Shown in pieces: positions 26,546-35,388 of a stretch of 64,000 nt of DNA (position 1 is its first letter; each line of letters opens with the position of its first letter). The notes under the pieces are model-generated. The model was given only the letters and a program-made list of their open reading frames with translations. It was not told where the DNA came from and did no database searches. Position numbers and translations under genes: made by a program. The DNA comes from Pseudomonas fluorescens (GTDB lineage Bacteria; Pseudomonadota; Gammaproteobacteria; Pseudomonadales; Pseudomonadaceae): NCBI RefSeq assembly GCF_001307275.1, contig NZ_CP012831.1, positions 4,518,501 through 4,582,500 of the forward strand, given 5' to 3'.

Positions 26546-26607
26546 AGTACAGTTAGAGCTGTCACTCCACTGTACTGTCGAGTAATCTGGCAACTGTCCC
26601 AGTACAC
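26546..26607 (+). promoter_or_regulatory. Candidate operator of the MocR regulator
   Basis: Inverted repeat AGTACAGT (26546-26553) and ACTGTACT (26569-26576) spaced by 15 bases, with a further AACTGTCCCAGTACA at 26592-26606, all within 130 bases upstream of the MocR gene start. MocR proteins typically bind paired AT-rich sites near their own promoter; assignment is inferred from position and symmetry. Confidence 0.55.
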
Positions 26608-26671
26608 TTCTAAACTGTTCCGGTATCGTTTCCGACAAGAATAAAATGCCCGTGAAATCGAGTGCTGCGTC

Positions 26672-28114
26672 ATGACCAACCTCCTGCTCTATCAACGTAT
26701 TGCGCAACAGCTGGCTGAAGACATCCGGCGCGGTGTGTATCAGCCCGGTGAACGCGTGCCTTCGGTGCGCAAGATGAGCTCGCAGCTCAACGTCAGCCAC
26801 GCCACGGTGTTGCAGGCCTACGCGAACCTTGAAGACCAGGGGCTGATTCGCGCACGGCCGCAATCGGGCTACTACGTGCACCAGACACCGGCCCTGACCG
26901 CACCGACGCCGGACATTGCCCGGGTAGAGCGCCCGGGGTTGGTGACGCGCAGCAGCATCATCCAGCAGGTCTTGGTCGAGTCGCGCCGCGAAGGCGTGTT
27001 TCCCCTGGGCGCGGCGGTGCCGAGTGTCGACTACCTGCCTGTCCGGGCCCTGCATCAGCAGTTGGCCAAGGTCACGCGTTTCCACAGCCCACGGGCGTTC
27101 AGCTACATGTTCAGCCCGGGCTTCGAGCCTTTGCGGCGCCAAGTGGCGATCCGCATGCGCGATGCCGGTGTCGTGGTGGACCCTTCCGAGGTGGTGATCA
27201 CCCACGGTTGCGTCGATGCGCTGCAGATGTCCTTGCGGGTGCTGACGCGGCCGGGGGACCTGATCGCCGCCGAGTCGCCGACCTATTACGGCTTGCTGCA
27301 ACTGGCGGATCTGCTGGGCCTCAAGGTCATCGAGATCCCCAGCGATCCGGTCACCGGCATGAGCCTGGAGGCCTTGCAGTTGGCGGCCAACCAGTGGTCG
27401 ATCAAGGCGCTGGTACTGACCACGCGCCTGAGCAATCCCCTCGGCGGCACCATGCCCGAGGAGCGGCAAAAGCAACTGCTGCGCCTGGCGTCGGACTTCG
27501 ACATCCAGGTCGTCGAAGACGATATCTATGGCGAGCTGATGTTCGAGCAGGGGCGCACCAAGGCCCTCAAGGCCTACGATCGGCTGGACCGGGTCATCTA
27601 CTGTTCGAGTTTTTCCAAGACGTTGTCGCCGGGTGTGCGCATCGGTTGGATGATCGCGGGGAAATTCCAGCAGGAAATCCAGCGGCTCCAGACCTTCAGC
27701 ACTCACTCGGCGTGCAGCGTTACGCAGATGGGCATTGCCGCGTACCTGGAAAACGGTGGCTATGACCGGCACCTGCGCTATATCCGCCAGGAGTATCGCA
27801 AGAACCTCAGCGCCTTTCAGCTGGCGGTGCAACAGCACTTCCCCGAAGGCACGCAAATGAGCCGTCCCAACGGCGGTTTCATCCTGTGGGTCAGCCTGCC
27901 GGGACGGGTCAATACCCAGGAGTTGCATGTGCGGGCGTTGCAACAAGGCATCAGTATCGCGCCAGGGCTGATTTTCAGTAACACCGAGCAGTTCAACCAC
28001 TGCATTCGCTTGAACTGCGGTACCCCCTGGAACCGTGAGGCAGAGCGGGCCTTGATGACGCTGGGGTTGTTGGCGACTCAATTGTGCCAAGAAACGGCCA
28101 ACGGGTTTCTATAG
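26672..28114 (+). CDS. MocR-type GntR regulator with aminotransferase-like domain
   Basis: 480 residues. N-terminal winged helix (5-75): 'LAEDIRRGVYQPGERVPSVR', 'LNVSHATVLQAYANLEDQGL'. After a linker, residues about 110-470 form a fold-type I aminotransferase domain with the PLP lysine in 'CSSFSKTLSPGVRIGWM' (about Lys316). Most MocR proteins are PLP-dependent regulators and not enzymes. The PdxR/GabR target type cannot be told; no obvious target operon is divergent. Possible operator sites lie just upstream. Confidence 0.92.
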   Translation: MTNLLLYQRIAQQLAEDIRRGVYQPGERVPSVRKMSSQLNVSHATVLQAYANLEDQGLIRARPQSGYYVHQTPALTAPTPDIARVERPGLVTRSSIIQQVLVESRREGVFPLGAAVPSVDYLPVRALHQQLAKVTRFHSPRAFSYMFSPGFEPLRRQVAIRMRDAGVVVDPSEVVITHGCVDALQMSLRVLTRPGDLIAAESPTYYGLLQLADLLGLKVIEIPSDPVTGMSLEALQLAANQWSIKALVLTTRLSNPLGGTMPEERQKQLLRLASDFDIQVVEDDIYGELMFEQGRTKALKAYDRLDRVIYCSSFSKTLSPGVRIGWMIAGKFQQEIQRLQTFSTHSACSVTQMGIAAYLENGGYDRHLRYIRQEYRKNLSAFQLAVQQHFPEGTQMSRPNGGFILWVSLPGRVNTQELHVRALQQGISIAPGLIFSNTEQFNHCIRLNCGTPWNREAERALMTLGLLATQLCQETANGFL

Positions 28115-28199
28115 GAATCAGCGGCTTAGCTTGATGTGCTTGTCAGCGCCTCATTATCAGGCGAGCATGGGCTTTTCTGCCGTCAGTGCCGTTGTGTCT

Positions 28200-28679
28200 A
28201 TGAGAGCCAATGTTCCTGTTGCCTGGGTTTTGATCGGCCTGTTCAGTGTCTTCCAAATGGGAGGCGTCGTCGTGGCGGCTCCGGCGCAGGAAAAACCGGC
28301 CGTCAGTGCCACGAAGAATGCGCCGAAAAAAACCGCAGTGGCCAAGAAGCCGTCCGCTAAAAAGGCGGTTGCGGCGAAGAAAAAAAAGCGTGCGCCCATT
28401 GCTTCCAAAAGCAAATCAGCCCACGAGGTCGCCAAGACTCCATTGCCGCCGGCCAAGCTGGACCTCAGCCTGCCCCACGACATGGTCGAGCAACTGCAGC
28501 CACCAGGTAAGGTAGCGCCGCCCAAGCGCGAACCGCTCTTGCCGTCAATGTTCGGAGAGAAACCCGGACCGTTCCAGCTCAATGGCCGGTTGTTGAGCAA
28601 TGAAATGCAACTGCCGCTGCGCAATCAGGAGCGCAACGAGGTGGAAGGCGCAGCGCTGGATTTTGAATTCAAGCAGTAA
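28200..28679 (+). CDS. Hypothetical exported Lys/Ala-rich protein
   Basis: 159 residues if started at ATG 28200, where a signal-like stretch ('VPVAWVLIGLFSVFQMGGVV') begins the protein; in-frame ATGs at 28131 and 28167 are alternatives and no start has a clear ribosome site. Residues about 25-75 are a low-complexity Lys/Ala segment resembling histone H1-like tails; the C-terminal 80 residues ('LPPAKLDLSLPHDMVEQL') look conserved-type but match no domain I recognise. Periplasmic location is inferred from the signal. Confidence 0.6.
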   Translation: MRANVPVAWVLIGLFSVFQMGGVVVAAPAQEKPAVSATKNAPKKTAVAKKPSAKKAVAAKKKKRAPIASKSKSAHEVAKTPLPPAKLDLSLPHDMVEQLQPPGKVAPPKREPLLPSMFGEKPGPFQLNGRLLSNEMQLPLRNQERNEVEGAALDFEFKQ

Positions 28680-28828
28680 GCCTTCCATAGGGCATGCAGC
28701 TCGTCGCTGACCATTCGGTCATTTGGCCAACGGCAAAAAAACACGCAGACGGTAATTTAAAACGAGTGTTTTAGCCGTTACTCTGTCTTCTGTTACTCAT
28801 CATTACCCGCCGCGAGGATGTTGTCGTC

Positions 28829-29083
28829 ATGAAGTGCCGTGAAGGCTGTGGCGCCTGTTGCATCGCCCCTTCCATCAGCTCACCTATCCCTGGCATGCCC
28901 CAAGGCAAACCGGCGGGAGAACGTTGTGTGCAACTGTCGGTCGATAACCTGTGCCGGATCTTCGGCCAGCCGGAGCGTCCGGCGGTGTGCTCGGCGTTCG
29001 AAGCCGACATCGAGGTGTGCGGCGGCAGCCGTGAAGAGGCCATCCGCTTGATCGGTTGGTGGGAGCAAGTCACGGCAGCGTAA
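28829..29083 (+). CDS. YkgJ family cysteine cluster protein
   Basis: 84 residues. Short cysteine-rich protein with 'CREGCGACC' at the start and further Cys in 'GERC', 'NLCRIF', 'PAVCSAF' and 'VCGG'. This arrangement defines the YkgJ/UPF0153 group, presumed to bind zinc or an Fe-S cluster; function unknown. Single gene, just upstream of the START-domain gene. Confidence 0.88.
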   Translation: MKCREGCGACCIAPSISSPIPGMPQGKPAGERCVQLSVDNLCRIFGQPERPAVCSAFEADIEVCGGSREEAIRLIGWWEQVTAA

Positions 29084-29136
29084 TGGGTCAATGAACAGAT
29101 CCGAAATGAACGAACTTGGACAATAAGGAAAAAACT

Positions 29137-29745
29137 ATGGGTTCGCTGCATCGTATGGCTGTGTTGTGTGGGTTGACCGTGTTGCTGGCGACGGCCACCG
29201 CCCAGGCAGAGGACTGGCAGGTTGCCAAGGAGAAGGAGGGTATCAAGGTTTCCCTCAGTGAAGTGGCGGGCTCCAAGTACAAGGCCTATCGCGGCGTGAC
29301 GGTGATGAAAACCACCATGGCCAAGCTGCGGGCCCTGCAGGAAGACGTTCCCGGCGCCTGCGCCTGGATTCATGAGTGCAAGAGCCAGAAACTGCTCAAG
29401 CACGAAGGCGACAAGAGCTGGACTTATACCCAGTTCAATACGCCCTGGCCGGTGACGCCCCGGGACTCGGTGCTGGAAGTTACCACCGAGGAGGGGGCCG
29501 ACGGCAGCCTGACCCGCAAGCTCAAGGGCGTGCCGACATACCAGCCTGAGGAGCAAGGTTTCGTACGGGTGGCCCAGGTCGACGGCTTCTGGAAATTCAC
29601 GCCAAAGGGTGCGGACCAGATTGAGGTCGTTTATCAGGTCCACACCGAACCGGGTGGTGACGTGCCGTCCTGGCTGGCGAACAAGTTCGTGGTGGATGCG
29701 CCGTTCAACACCCTCAAGGCCCTGAAGGAACGCGCCGAAAAGTGA
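29137..29745 (+). CDS. START domain-containing exported protein
   Basis: 202 residues from ATG 29137 (AAGGA upstream). Signal peptide about 1-23 ('LTVLLATATAQA'). The mature chain is a START/polyketide-cyclase-like fold: 'WQVAKEKEGIKVSLSE', 'YKAYRGVTVMKTTMAKL', 'CKSQKLLKHEG', 'WPVTPRDSVLEV', 'VPSWLANKFVVDAPFNTLK'. START domains bind hydrophobic ligands. Homologues are widespread in Pseudomonas without proven role. A hairpin terminator follows. Confidence 0.88.
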   Translation: MGSLHRMAVLCGLTVLLATATAQAEDWQVAKEKEGIKVSLSEVAGSKYKAYRGVTVMKTTMAKLRALQEDVPGACAWIHECKSQKLLKHEGDKSWTYTQFNTPWPVTPRDSVLEVTTEEGADGSLTRKLKGVPTYQPEEQGFVRVAQVDGFWKFTPKGADQIEVVYQVHTEPGGDVPSWLANKFVVDAPFNTLKALKERAEK

Positions 29746-29764
29746 TCGGCCAAGGCTGCACAAG

Positions 29765-29792
29765 AGAGACCGCCCCCGAGGCGGTCTTTTCA
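29765..29792 (+). terminator. Intrinsic terminator after the START gene
   Basis: GAGACCGCC-cccga-GGCGGTCTTTT forms an 8-bp stem followed by four T. Confidence 0.85.
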
Positions 29793-29885
29793 TGTGTGCC
29801 GTCCAAGCACCCAGCGGAACGATTGTCCGCCCCTCAATGTCGAGATGAAGGTAAGCCCTGCCCTGAATTGATCAAGGAGACACTG

Positions 29886-30122
29886 ATGCAAAAGTGGGAA
29901 ATCACTTTCATTGACGATCACGGTGAAACCACCGTCGAGCAGTTCGACTATGACCACAAACCCACCATGGAGCAGGCCGCCCAACTGATCCGCGAAAGGT
30001 TGCTACCCGTGCTCAGCCAATTGGACCTCAACGACTTGGTTGACCGCACCGAAGACCCGACAGTCAAGAACCTCAAGTCCCAAAACAGTATCGAAATTCT
30101 CAGCATTACAGCGATTTCATGA
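29886..30122 (+). CDS. Small hypothetical protein
   Basis: 78 residues, acidic, no signal peptide or cysteine. 'MQKWEITFIDDHGETTVEQF' begins a beta hairpin-like segment; the rest is helical. A good ribosome site (AAGGAGA) precedes the ATG at the right spacing, and the frame uses normal Pseudomonas codons, which supports a real gene. No family is recognised. The 200 bases that follow before the RraB-like gene hold nothing I can identify. Confidence 0.65.
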   Translation: MQKWEITFIDDHGETTVEQFDYDHKPTMEQAAQLIRERLLPVLSQLDLNDLVDRTEDPTVKNLKSQNSIEILSITAIS

Positions 30123-30323
30123 AACGGTGGCTGGTCTCGCTTGGCAGTGGCCACCACTTGCGGCTACTCTGCAATTGAGATCAGCGAAAGGATCGCCAAG
30201 GTCCGGTCTTGTCAGCTACATGCTTGTGTCCCGACGGCCATTTGATGCCGTATCGCTTGCAGCCTGAAGGCTTCACGCACGGGAAGACGGAAAGTCTATC
30301 CATCGGTTTTAGGAGGACGTTTC

Positions 30324-30665
30324 ATGAGCACAGCCTATCAAGAAGACATCAGCACCAGCGTATTGCGCCGCATGAAAGAAGGCGGTTTCGATTTTTCCCG
30401 ATTCCATCCCATTGAGTTCTACGCCATTTTCCCGGACGAGGAGCGGGCGCGCAGGGCGGCAGGTCATTTTCGGGGCGAATCGTTGAACGCGCAGATCAGT
30501 GCACGGGACGACGGGGCTTGGTCATTGGAACTGAGCCGGGTGATGTACGCCACTTACGATGATATTGGCGACTTCGAGCAAGACTTCGAGGCAGTTGTCG
30601 AACCCTTGGGGGGTGTTATCGAGGGTTGGGGCGTCAAGCAAGAGATCCGGCGCCTGCAGGCCTGA
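30324..30665 (+). CDS. RraB family protein (ribonuclease E inhibitor type)
   Basis: 113 residues. The pattern 'MKEGGFDFSRFHPIEFYAIF', 'DEERARRAAGHF' and C-terminal 'FDAVVEPLGG'-type 'FEAVVEPLGGVIEGWGV' fits the RraB domain (regulator of RNase E activity B), whose E. coli member binds the RNase E C-terminal scaffold. RraB-domain proteins in Pseudomonas are diverged, so inhibition of RNase E is not assured. GGAGG lies ten bases before the ATG; a terminator follows. Confidence 0.8.
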   Translation: MSTAYQEDISTSVLRRMKEGGFDFSRFHPIEFYAIFPDEERARRAAGHFRGESLNAQISARDDGAWSLELSRVMYATYDDIGDFEQDFEAVVEPLGGVIEGWGVKQEIRRLQA

Positions 30666-30689
30666 CAGTCACTCACCGCAACCACAGCA

Positions 30690-30716
30690 ACGGCTGACCT
30701 TTGTGTCGGCCGTTTT
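30690..30716 (+). terminator. Intrinsic terminator after the RraB-like gene
   Basis: ACGGCTGAC-ctttgt-GTCGGCCGT then TTTC; one mismatch in a nine-base stem. Confidence 0.75.
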
Positions 30717-30743
30717 CATGTCTGTGAGCTAACCGAGGGTCCC

Positions 30744-30773
30744 TGTGGGAGCCGAGCTTGCTCGCGATGGCGG
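30744..30773. repeat. Solitary REP unit
   Basis: 'GTGGGAGCCGAGCTTGCTCG' and 'CGATGGCGG' form a single REP unit with a one-base insertion. The rest of the 30717-31053 gap holds no gene; it must contain the promoter of the ATP-grasp operon. Confidence 0.8.
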
Positions 30774-31053
30774 CTGCACGATCAACATCTTACCCGCTGA
30801 CACATCACAATCACTTCCCCAGGTTTTGTACCTAACTGTATCCAGACCAGGCCGCTTCGTTTTTCCATGACTATGCTCAGGAAAGCGACGCCCCTGCGTC
30901 GCAATGAAGCGGGGGCAGCGGGTTGGGGGCATTTGCCGCACTATAAAAGTGCGCGGCCTCTCAATGGAGATTCCAACCCGTTGATCATAAAGCGTTTATG
31001 CCGATGGCACGGGGCTTGCGAAGCCTTGCTGCCAGGGTGACAAGGAGCACGGC

Positions 31054-32463
31054 ATGATCCGCAGCGGTTTTGATGAAATGTACGACGCCGACGGCCAGGT
31101 CCGCCCGCACTACCAGGCGTTTGCCCGCTGGCTGGCCGACACGCCTGACGAGCTTCTGGCGCAGCGCAGGCGCGAAGCCGACCTGTTGTTTCACCGTGCC
31201 GGCATTACGTTCACGCTCTATGGGGACGAGCAGGGGACCGAGCGCCTGATCCCGTTCGACACGATCCCGCGCAGCATCCCGGCCAGCGAATGGCGGGTGG
31301 TCGAACGTGGCTGCATCCAACGGGTCAAGGCACTGAACATGTTCCTGGCCGACCTCTACCACGAACAACGGATCATCCGGGCCGGCATCATCCCCGCCGA
31401 ACAGGTGCTGGCCAACGAGCAATACCAACTGGCGATGCAAGGGCTCGATCTGCACCGTGACATCTATGCGCACATTTGCGGTGTCGACCTGGTACGCGAC
31501 GGTGACGGCACCTACTACGTGCTCGAAGACAATCTGCGTACGCCCAGCGGCGTCAGCTACATGCTCGAAGACCGCAAGATGATGATGCGCCTGTTTCCCG
31601 AGCTGTTCGCCGCCCAGCGCATCGCCCCCATCGATCATTATCCGAACCTGCTGCTCGACACCCTGAAAAGCTCCAGTCCGCTGGACGACCCCAGCGTCGT
31701 GGTACTGACGCCGGGGCGTTTCAACAGTGCTTTTTTCGAACACGCCTTCCTGGCCCGGGAGATGGGCGTGGAGTTGGTGGAAGGCGCTGACCTGTTCGTA
31801 CGGGATGACAAAGTGTTCATGCGCACCACCGACGGGCCGAAGGCGGTGGATGTGATCTACCGTCGCCTCGACGACGCGTTCCTCGATCCACTGGCCTTCA
31901 ATCCGGATTCGATGCTCGGCGTACCGGGGTTGTTGTCCTCCTACCGCTCCGGCAACGTGGTGCTGGCCAATGCCATCGGCACGGGGGTGGCGGACGACAA
32001 GTCGGTGTACCCGTTCGTCACCGACATGATCCGTTTTTACCTGGACGAAGAGCCGATCCTGAAGAACGTTCCCACCTGGCAGTGCCGTAATCCTGCAGAG
32101 CTCTCCCATGTGCTGGCGAATCTTCCCGACCTGGTGGTCAAGGAAACCCAGGGCTCCGGCGGGTATGGAATGCTGGTGGGGCCGGCCGCGACGACGGCGC
32201 AAATCGATGCCTTTCGCGAGCGGATCAAGGCCAAGCCGCACGCCTACATCGCCCAGCCGACGCTGTCGCTCTCGACGTGCCCGACCTTTGTCGAAAACGG
32301 CATCGCCCCGCGCCACATCGACTTGCGCCCGTTTGTGCTGGCCGGTCGCGAGACCCGCGTGGTCCCTGGCGGGCTGACACGGGTGGCGCTGCGCGAAGGC
32401 TCCCTGGTGGTGAACTCATCCCAGGGCGGCGGTACCAAGGACACTTGGGTGGTCGAGGATTGA
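31054..32463 (+). CDS. Circularly permuted type 2 ATP-grasp protein
   Basis: 469 residues. Matches the family often called CP_ATPgrasp_2 (formerly DUF404/407): 'YDADGQVRPHYQAFARWL' at the start, 'LEDNLRTPSGVSYMLEDR', 'KETQGSGGYGMLVGP' and 'HIDLRPFVLAGRETRVVPGG'. It always travels with an alpha-E gene and a transglutaminase gene, as here; the set is presumed to make or break a gamma-glutamyl or peptide-type bond, with no established substrate. AAGGAGC precedes the ATG. Confidence 0.92.
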   Translation: MIRSGFDEMYDADGQVRPHYQAFARWLADTPDELLAQRRREADLLFHRAGITFTLYGDEQGTERLIPFDTIPRSIPASEWRVVERGCIQRVKALNMFLADLYHEQRIIRAGIIPAEQVLANEQYQLAMQGLDLHRDIYAHICGVDLVRDGDGTYYVLEDNLRTPSGVSYMLEDRKMMMRLFPELFAAQRIAPIDHYPNLLLDTLKSSSPLDDPSVVVLTPGRFNSAFFEHAFLAREMGVELVEGADLFVRDDKVFMRTTDGPKAVDVIYRRLDDAFLDPLAFNPDSMLGVPGLLSSYRSGNVVLANAIGTGVADDKSVYPFVTDMIRFYLDEEPILKNVPTWQCRNPAELSHVLANLPDLVVKETQGSGGYGMLVGPAATTAQIDAFRERIKAKPHAYIAQPTLSLSTCPTFVENGIAPRHIDLRPFVLAGRETRVVPGGLTRVALREGSLVVNSSQGGGTKDTWVVED

Positions 32464-32472
32464 GGAACTGCC

Positions 32473-33423
32473 ATGCTGAGTAGAACCGCCTCGGACCTGT
32501 ACTGGATGTCGCGCTACCTGGAGCGGGCGGAAAACCTCGCGCGGATGCTCGACGTCAGTTATTCGTTGTCACTGATGCCCCAGGATGGGCGTGGCGACGG
32601 CCTGCACGAACTGGCCATGCCATTGCTGATCACTGGCACGCTGGACGATTACCGGGAGCGACACGGCGATCTGCACGCCGAGCGCCTGCTGCATTTCTTT
32701 GCCCTGGAAGCGGCCAACCCGGCCAGCATCTACAGCTGTCTCGGTTCCGCGCGAGCCAGTGCCCATGCGGTACGTGGCCGAATCACCGCCGACATGTGGG
32801 AAAACATCAACGCCACCTGGCTGGAAATTCGCGGTATCGGCGAGCAAGGCTTGAATCGCTACGGCATGAGCCGTTTCTGCGAGTGGATCAAGGAGCGCTC
32901 GCACCTGTTTCGTGGCGCGACCTACGGCACCATCATGCGTAACGACGCGTTCCGGTTCATTCGCCTGGGGACCTTTATCGAAAGGGCCGACAACACCCTG
33001 CGCTTGCTCGATGCCCGCTACGAAATGGCCGGCGACCAGGCCGACGCAGTCAGCGACGGCACGGCCCACGCCTACTACCAATGGAGCGCCTTGTTGCGGG
33101 CCTTGTCGTCCTTCGAGGCCTACACCGAGATCTACCGTGAGGCCCCGGGTGCTCGCCATGTGGCTGAGTTGCTGCTGTTGCGCGCCGACGTGCCGCGCTC
33201 GCTGCGTGCCTGTACCGAAGAAATTGACCAGATCCTCGCAAGCCTGCCGGGCACCAACGGTCGGCAGGCGCAACGGCTGGCGGCGGAAATGGACGCACGC
33301 CTGCGCTACACCGGCATCAACGAAATCCTCGACGGGGGCCTGCATGCCTGGCTCACCGAATTCATCCCACTGGTCCGTGAACTGGGCAACACCATTCACA
33401 GTTCCTACCTGGAGGTCATATGA
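32473..33423 (+). CDS. Alpha-E domain-containing protein
   Basis: 316 residues, all helical. 'MLSRTASDLYWMSRYLERAE' is the signature of the alpha-E (DUF403) family and 'FIRLGTFIERADNTLRLLDA' repeats the motif. It starts nine bases after the ATP-grasp gene and overlaps the transglutaminase gene by four bases. Function unknown, but gene fusions in other bacteria link it with the ATP-grasp partner. Confidence 0.93.
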   Translation: MLSRTASDLYWMSRYLERAENLARMLDVSYSLSLMPQDGRGDGLHELAMPLLITGTLDDYRERHGDLHAERLLHFFALEAANPASIYSCLGSARASAHAVRGRITADMWENINATWLEIRGIGEQGLNRYGMSRFCEWIKERSHLFRGATYGTIMRNDAFRFIRLGTFIERADNTLRLLDARYEMAGDQADAVSDGTAHAYYQWSALLRALSSFEAYTEIYREAPGARHVAELLLLRADVPRSLRACTEEIDQILASLPGTNGRQAQRLAAEMDARLRYTGINEILDGGLHAWLTEFIPLVRELGNTIHSSYLEVI

Positions 33424-34226
33424 GACTCTCGATCAGCCACGAAACGGCCTACCACTATGAAGATCAGGTTCGCGCCAGCATCCAGTACCTGCGCCTGACG
33501 CCCCACGACAGCGAACGCCAGCATGTGCTGAGCTGGCAACTTGATTTACCACGGCCGGTGCGGGCGCAACTGGATCCGTTTGGCAACATCCTGCACGTGC
33601 TGACCCTGGATGAGCCTCACGAAACGGTCATCATCGGCGCCCGTGGACAGGTGGATATCGATCCGTTGCACGAAGCCGAACACGAGAGCCAGTCGGCGCT
33701 GCCATTCCTGCGCTTCACCCGGCTGACCGAGGCGGACGAGGCCCTTCGAGCCTTCGCCGCGCAGCAGTGCCAGCAGCGTCGCGACCGCACCGCGTTGATC
33801 GACCTGATGCATGGCTTGAACCAGCACATGATCTACACCCCTGGCACCACGGCAGTCGAGACCAGTGCAGCCCAGGCGTTCGCTGGTCGTAGCGGGGTGT
33901 GCCAGGACCATACCCACGCCTTCCTGGCCTGTGCTCGTAGCCTGGGCGTGCCGGCACGGTATGTGTCGGGTTATCTGTTCAGCGAAGAGAGCGAGCACCT
34001 GGCGAGCCATGCCTGGGCAGAGGCCTGGCTGGACGACGCCTGGTACAGCTTCGATGTGACCAACCAACTGGCCCGCCCGGAGCGCCACCTGAAACTGGCC
34101 GTGGGCCTGGATTATTTGGACGCCTGCCCGGTGCGAGGCATGCGTCGTGGCGGTGGTGGCGAGCAGATGCATGCCAGGATGATCGAGACCGCCGGCACCC
34201 CAGTGATCACTGTGCAACTCCAGTAA
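33420..34226 (+). CDS. Transglutaminase family protein
   Basis: 268 residues. N-terminal beta domain (1-80, bacterial transglutaminase-like N region, 'ETAYHYEDQVRASIQYLRLT'), then the papain-like core. The triad is visible: Cys in 'GRSGVCQDHTHAF', His in 'ASHAWAEAW', Asp in 'SFDVTN'. It probably acts as a peptidase or amidase in the same pathway as the two upstream genes. Translation overlaps alpha-E (ATGA). Cytoplasmic by sequence. Confidence 0.93.
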   Translation: MRLSISHETAYHYEDQVRASIQYLRLTPHDSERQHVLSWQLDLPRPVRAQLDPFGNILHVLTLDEPHETVIIGARGQVDIDPLHEAEHESQSALPFLRFTRLTEADEALRAFAAQQCQQRRDRTALIDLMHGLNQHMIYTPGTTAVETSAAQAFAGRSGVCQDHTHAFLACARSLGVPARYVSGYLFSEESEHLASHAWAEAWLDDAWYSFDVTNQLARPERHLKLAVGLDYLDACPVRGMRRGGGGEQMHARMIETAGTPVITVQLQ

Positions 34227-34240
34227 CCACCTGGCGAACA

Positions 34241-34349
34241 AGCTTTTGTGGTGAGGGAGCTTGCTCCCGCTCGAGTGCGAAGCGCTCGCAAGCTCGTCAA
34301 GGGGCTGCTGTGCAGCCCGGCGGCAGCAAGCTCCCTCGCCACAAAAGCG
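34241..34349. repeat. Long imperfect palindromic repeat (second REP class)
   Basis: 'GCTTTTGTGGTGAGGGAGCT' at 34242 pairs with 'AGCTCCCTCGCCACAAAAGC' ending at 34349; between them lie the nested hairpins GAGTGCGAAGCGCTC and GGGCTGCTGTGCAGCCC. It lies between two convergent genes and may serve as a bidirectional terminator. Its sequence differs from the GTGGGAGC REP class. Confidence 0.85.
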
Positions 34350-34352
34350 ATC

Positions 34353-35165
34353 TCATGGAGTCAGCGGCTGCTTGCGCCCCGCCATATGCTTCAAGTAACC
34401 CACCAGCAAATCCAGCTCCGAATCCGGCAACACCGCTGCCGAGAACCCGGGCATCTTGCCCTGGGGCCAGCGTCGCAGGCCTTGCGGGTCGCGAATGTAG
34501 CGCTTGAGGAAATCCCCGGAGAAGTATTCGGTGGGATTGAAAGGAATGTTCAGGTCAGGGCCGAACTGTGCATCGCCAGCGCCATTGAGCCGATGACACG
34601 CCAGGCAGTTCTTCTGGAACAGCGCGAAACCTTTATTGATCGGGTCGTCCTTGGCCAGGTTGGGCGCTGGTAGCAGGGCCGGGAAGCGTTCAGCCACCGC
34701 CGACAGGCGCTTGATGCTCGCCACCGCATAGGGCCATTGTTCCGGGCTGATGCGTCCTGCCTGCGGGTCGGTCCAGACCAGATAGAAAGGCCCGGCACTG
34801 GACTTGCCTTCCCCCAGCGACGGCCACGGCTTGGCCGGGTCCTCGATCGCCAGCCAGGCCCGGGCCCCGCTCTTGTTGAGTAATGGCGCCGCGGGCATCT
34901 CAGCAGCGAAGCCGTCCAGTGCAACGGCCTGCAGGTGGTCGTCCGGCTGGATGCCCGTCAACAGGGAGGTCAGCGGCACGGCTCGATAACTCATGGGTTT
35001 CTTGTAGGAGACGTCCTCAGCAATCTCGACCGCTTGAGCGTCCGGATGCTTGAGCAGTTCTTCGGTTTGCCAAGTGCGCGTGCTCGCGCCCAACTCCAGC
35101 ACCAGTTGCGCGGCATAAAGGGGCGTGCTGAGCAGCAACGCCCCGAACACAATGAGAGCTTTCAA
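34353..35165 (-). CDS. Exported c-type cytochrome with N-terminal molybdopterin-oxidase-like domain
   Basis: 270 residues. Signal peptide about 1-18 ('VFGALLLSTPLYA'). Residues 20-165 resemble the Moco-binding fold used in sulfite-oxidase-related proteins ('YRAVPLTSLLTGIQPDDHLQ', 'LDGFAAEMP'), lacking a clear Moco cysteine. Residues about 175-265 are a monohaem cytochrome c: 'NCLACHRLNGAG' with CxxCH and a distal Met in 'GKMPGF'. Periplasmic electron carrier; partner unknown. Confidence 0.88.
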   Translation of the reverse strand: MKALIVFGALLLSTPLYAAQLVLELGASTRTWQTEELLKHPDAQAVEIAEDVSYKKPMSYRAVPLTSLLTGIQPDDHLQAVALDGFAAEMPAAPLLNKSGARAWLAIEDPAKPWPSLGEGKSSAGPFYLVWTDPQAGRISPEQWPYAVASIKRLSAVAERFPALLPAPNLAKDDPINKGFALFQKNCLACHRLNGAGDAQFGPDLNIPFNPTEYFSGDFLKRYIRDPQGLRRWPQGKMPGFSAAVLPDSELDLLVGYLKHMAGRKQPLTP

Positions 35166-35292
35166 GTCGATCGCTTTCCATGTCGAGGGGTGGCCGCAAA
35201 GGTTGGCACAGCCATCGCTGCTCGAACAGTGAACCCATCACATTTTTTGGCGACACAACGTATTGGATGAAGCAGGTGCCCCCGCGCAGGAT

Positions 35293-35388
35293 TCAGCCAA
35301 TCACCTTGGTGATATTCGGCAAAATCAACAGCAGCGTCGTGGCAAAGAGAATGAGTCCGGCTTGACGAACTTTCGAATGTTTGAACAT
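35293..35388 (-). CDS. 31-residue single-pass membrane peptide
   Basis: From the ATG at 35388 the frame gives 31 residues: a basic start (MFKHSKVRQ), a 15-residue hydrophobic helix (AGLILFATTLLLILP) and a short tail. GGCGGA lies nine bases before the start. The longer upstream frame is cysteine-rich and implausible. Small proteins of this style are annotated in related genomes; no function is known to me. Confidence 0.55.
   Translation of the reverse strand: MFKHSKVRQAGLILFATTLLLILPNITKVIG

Noticed and set aside
34241..34349. The repetitive hairpin as a CRISPR-like array
   Set aside because: It is one palindrome without regularly spaced direct repeats. No CRISPR array was seen in the window.
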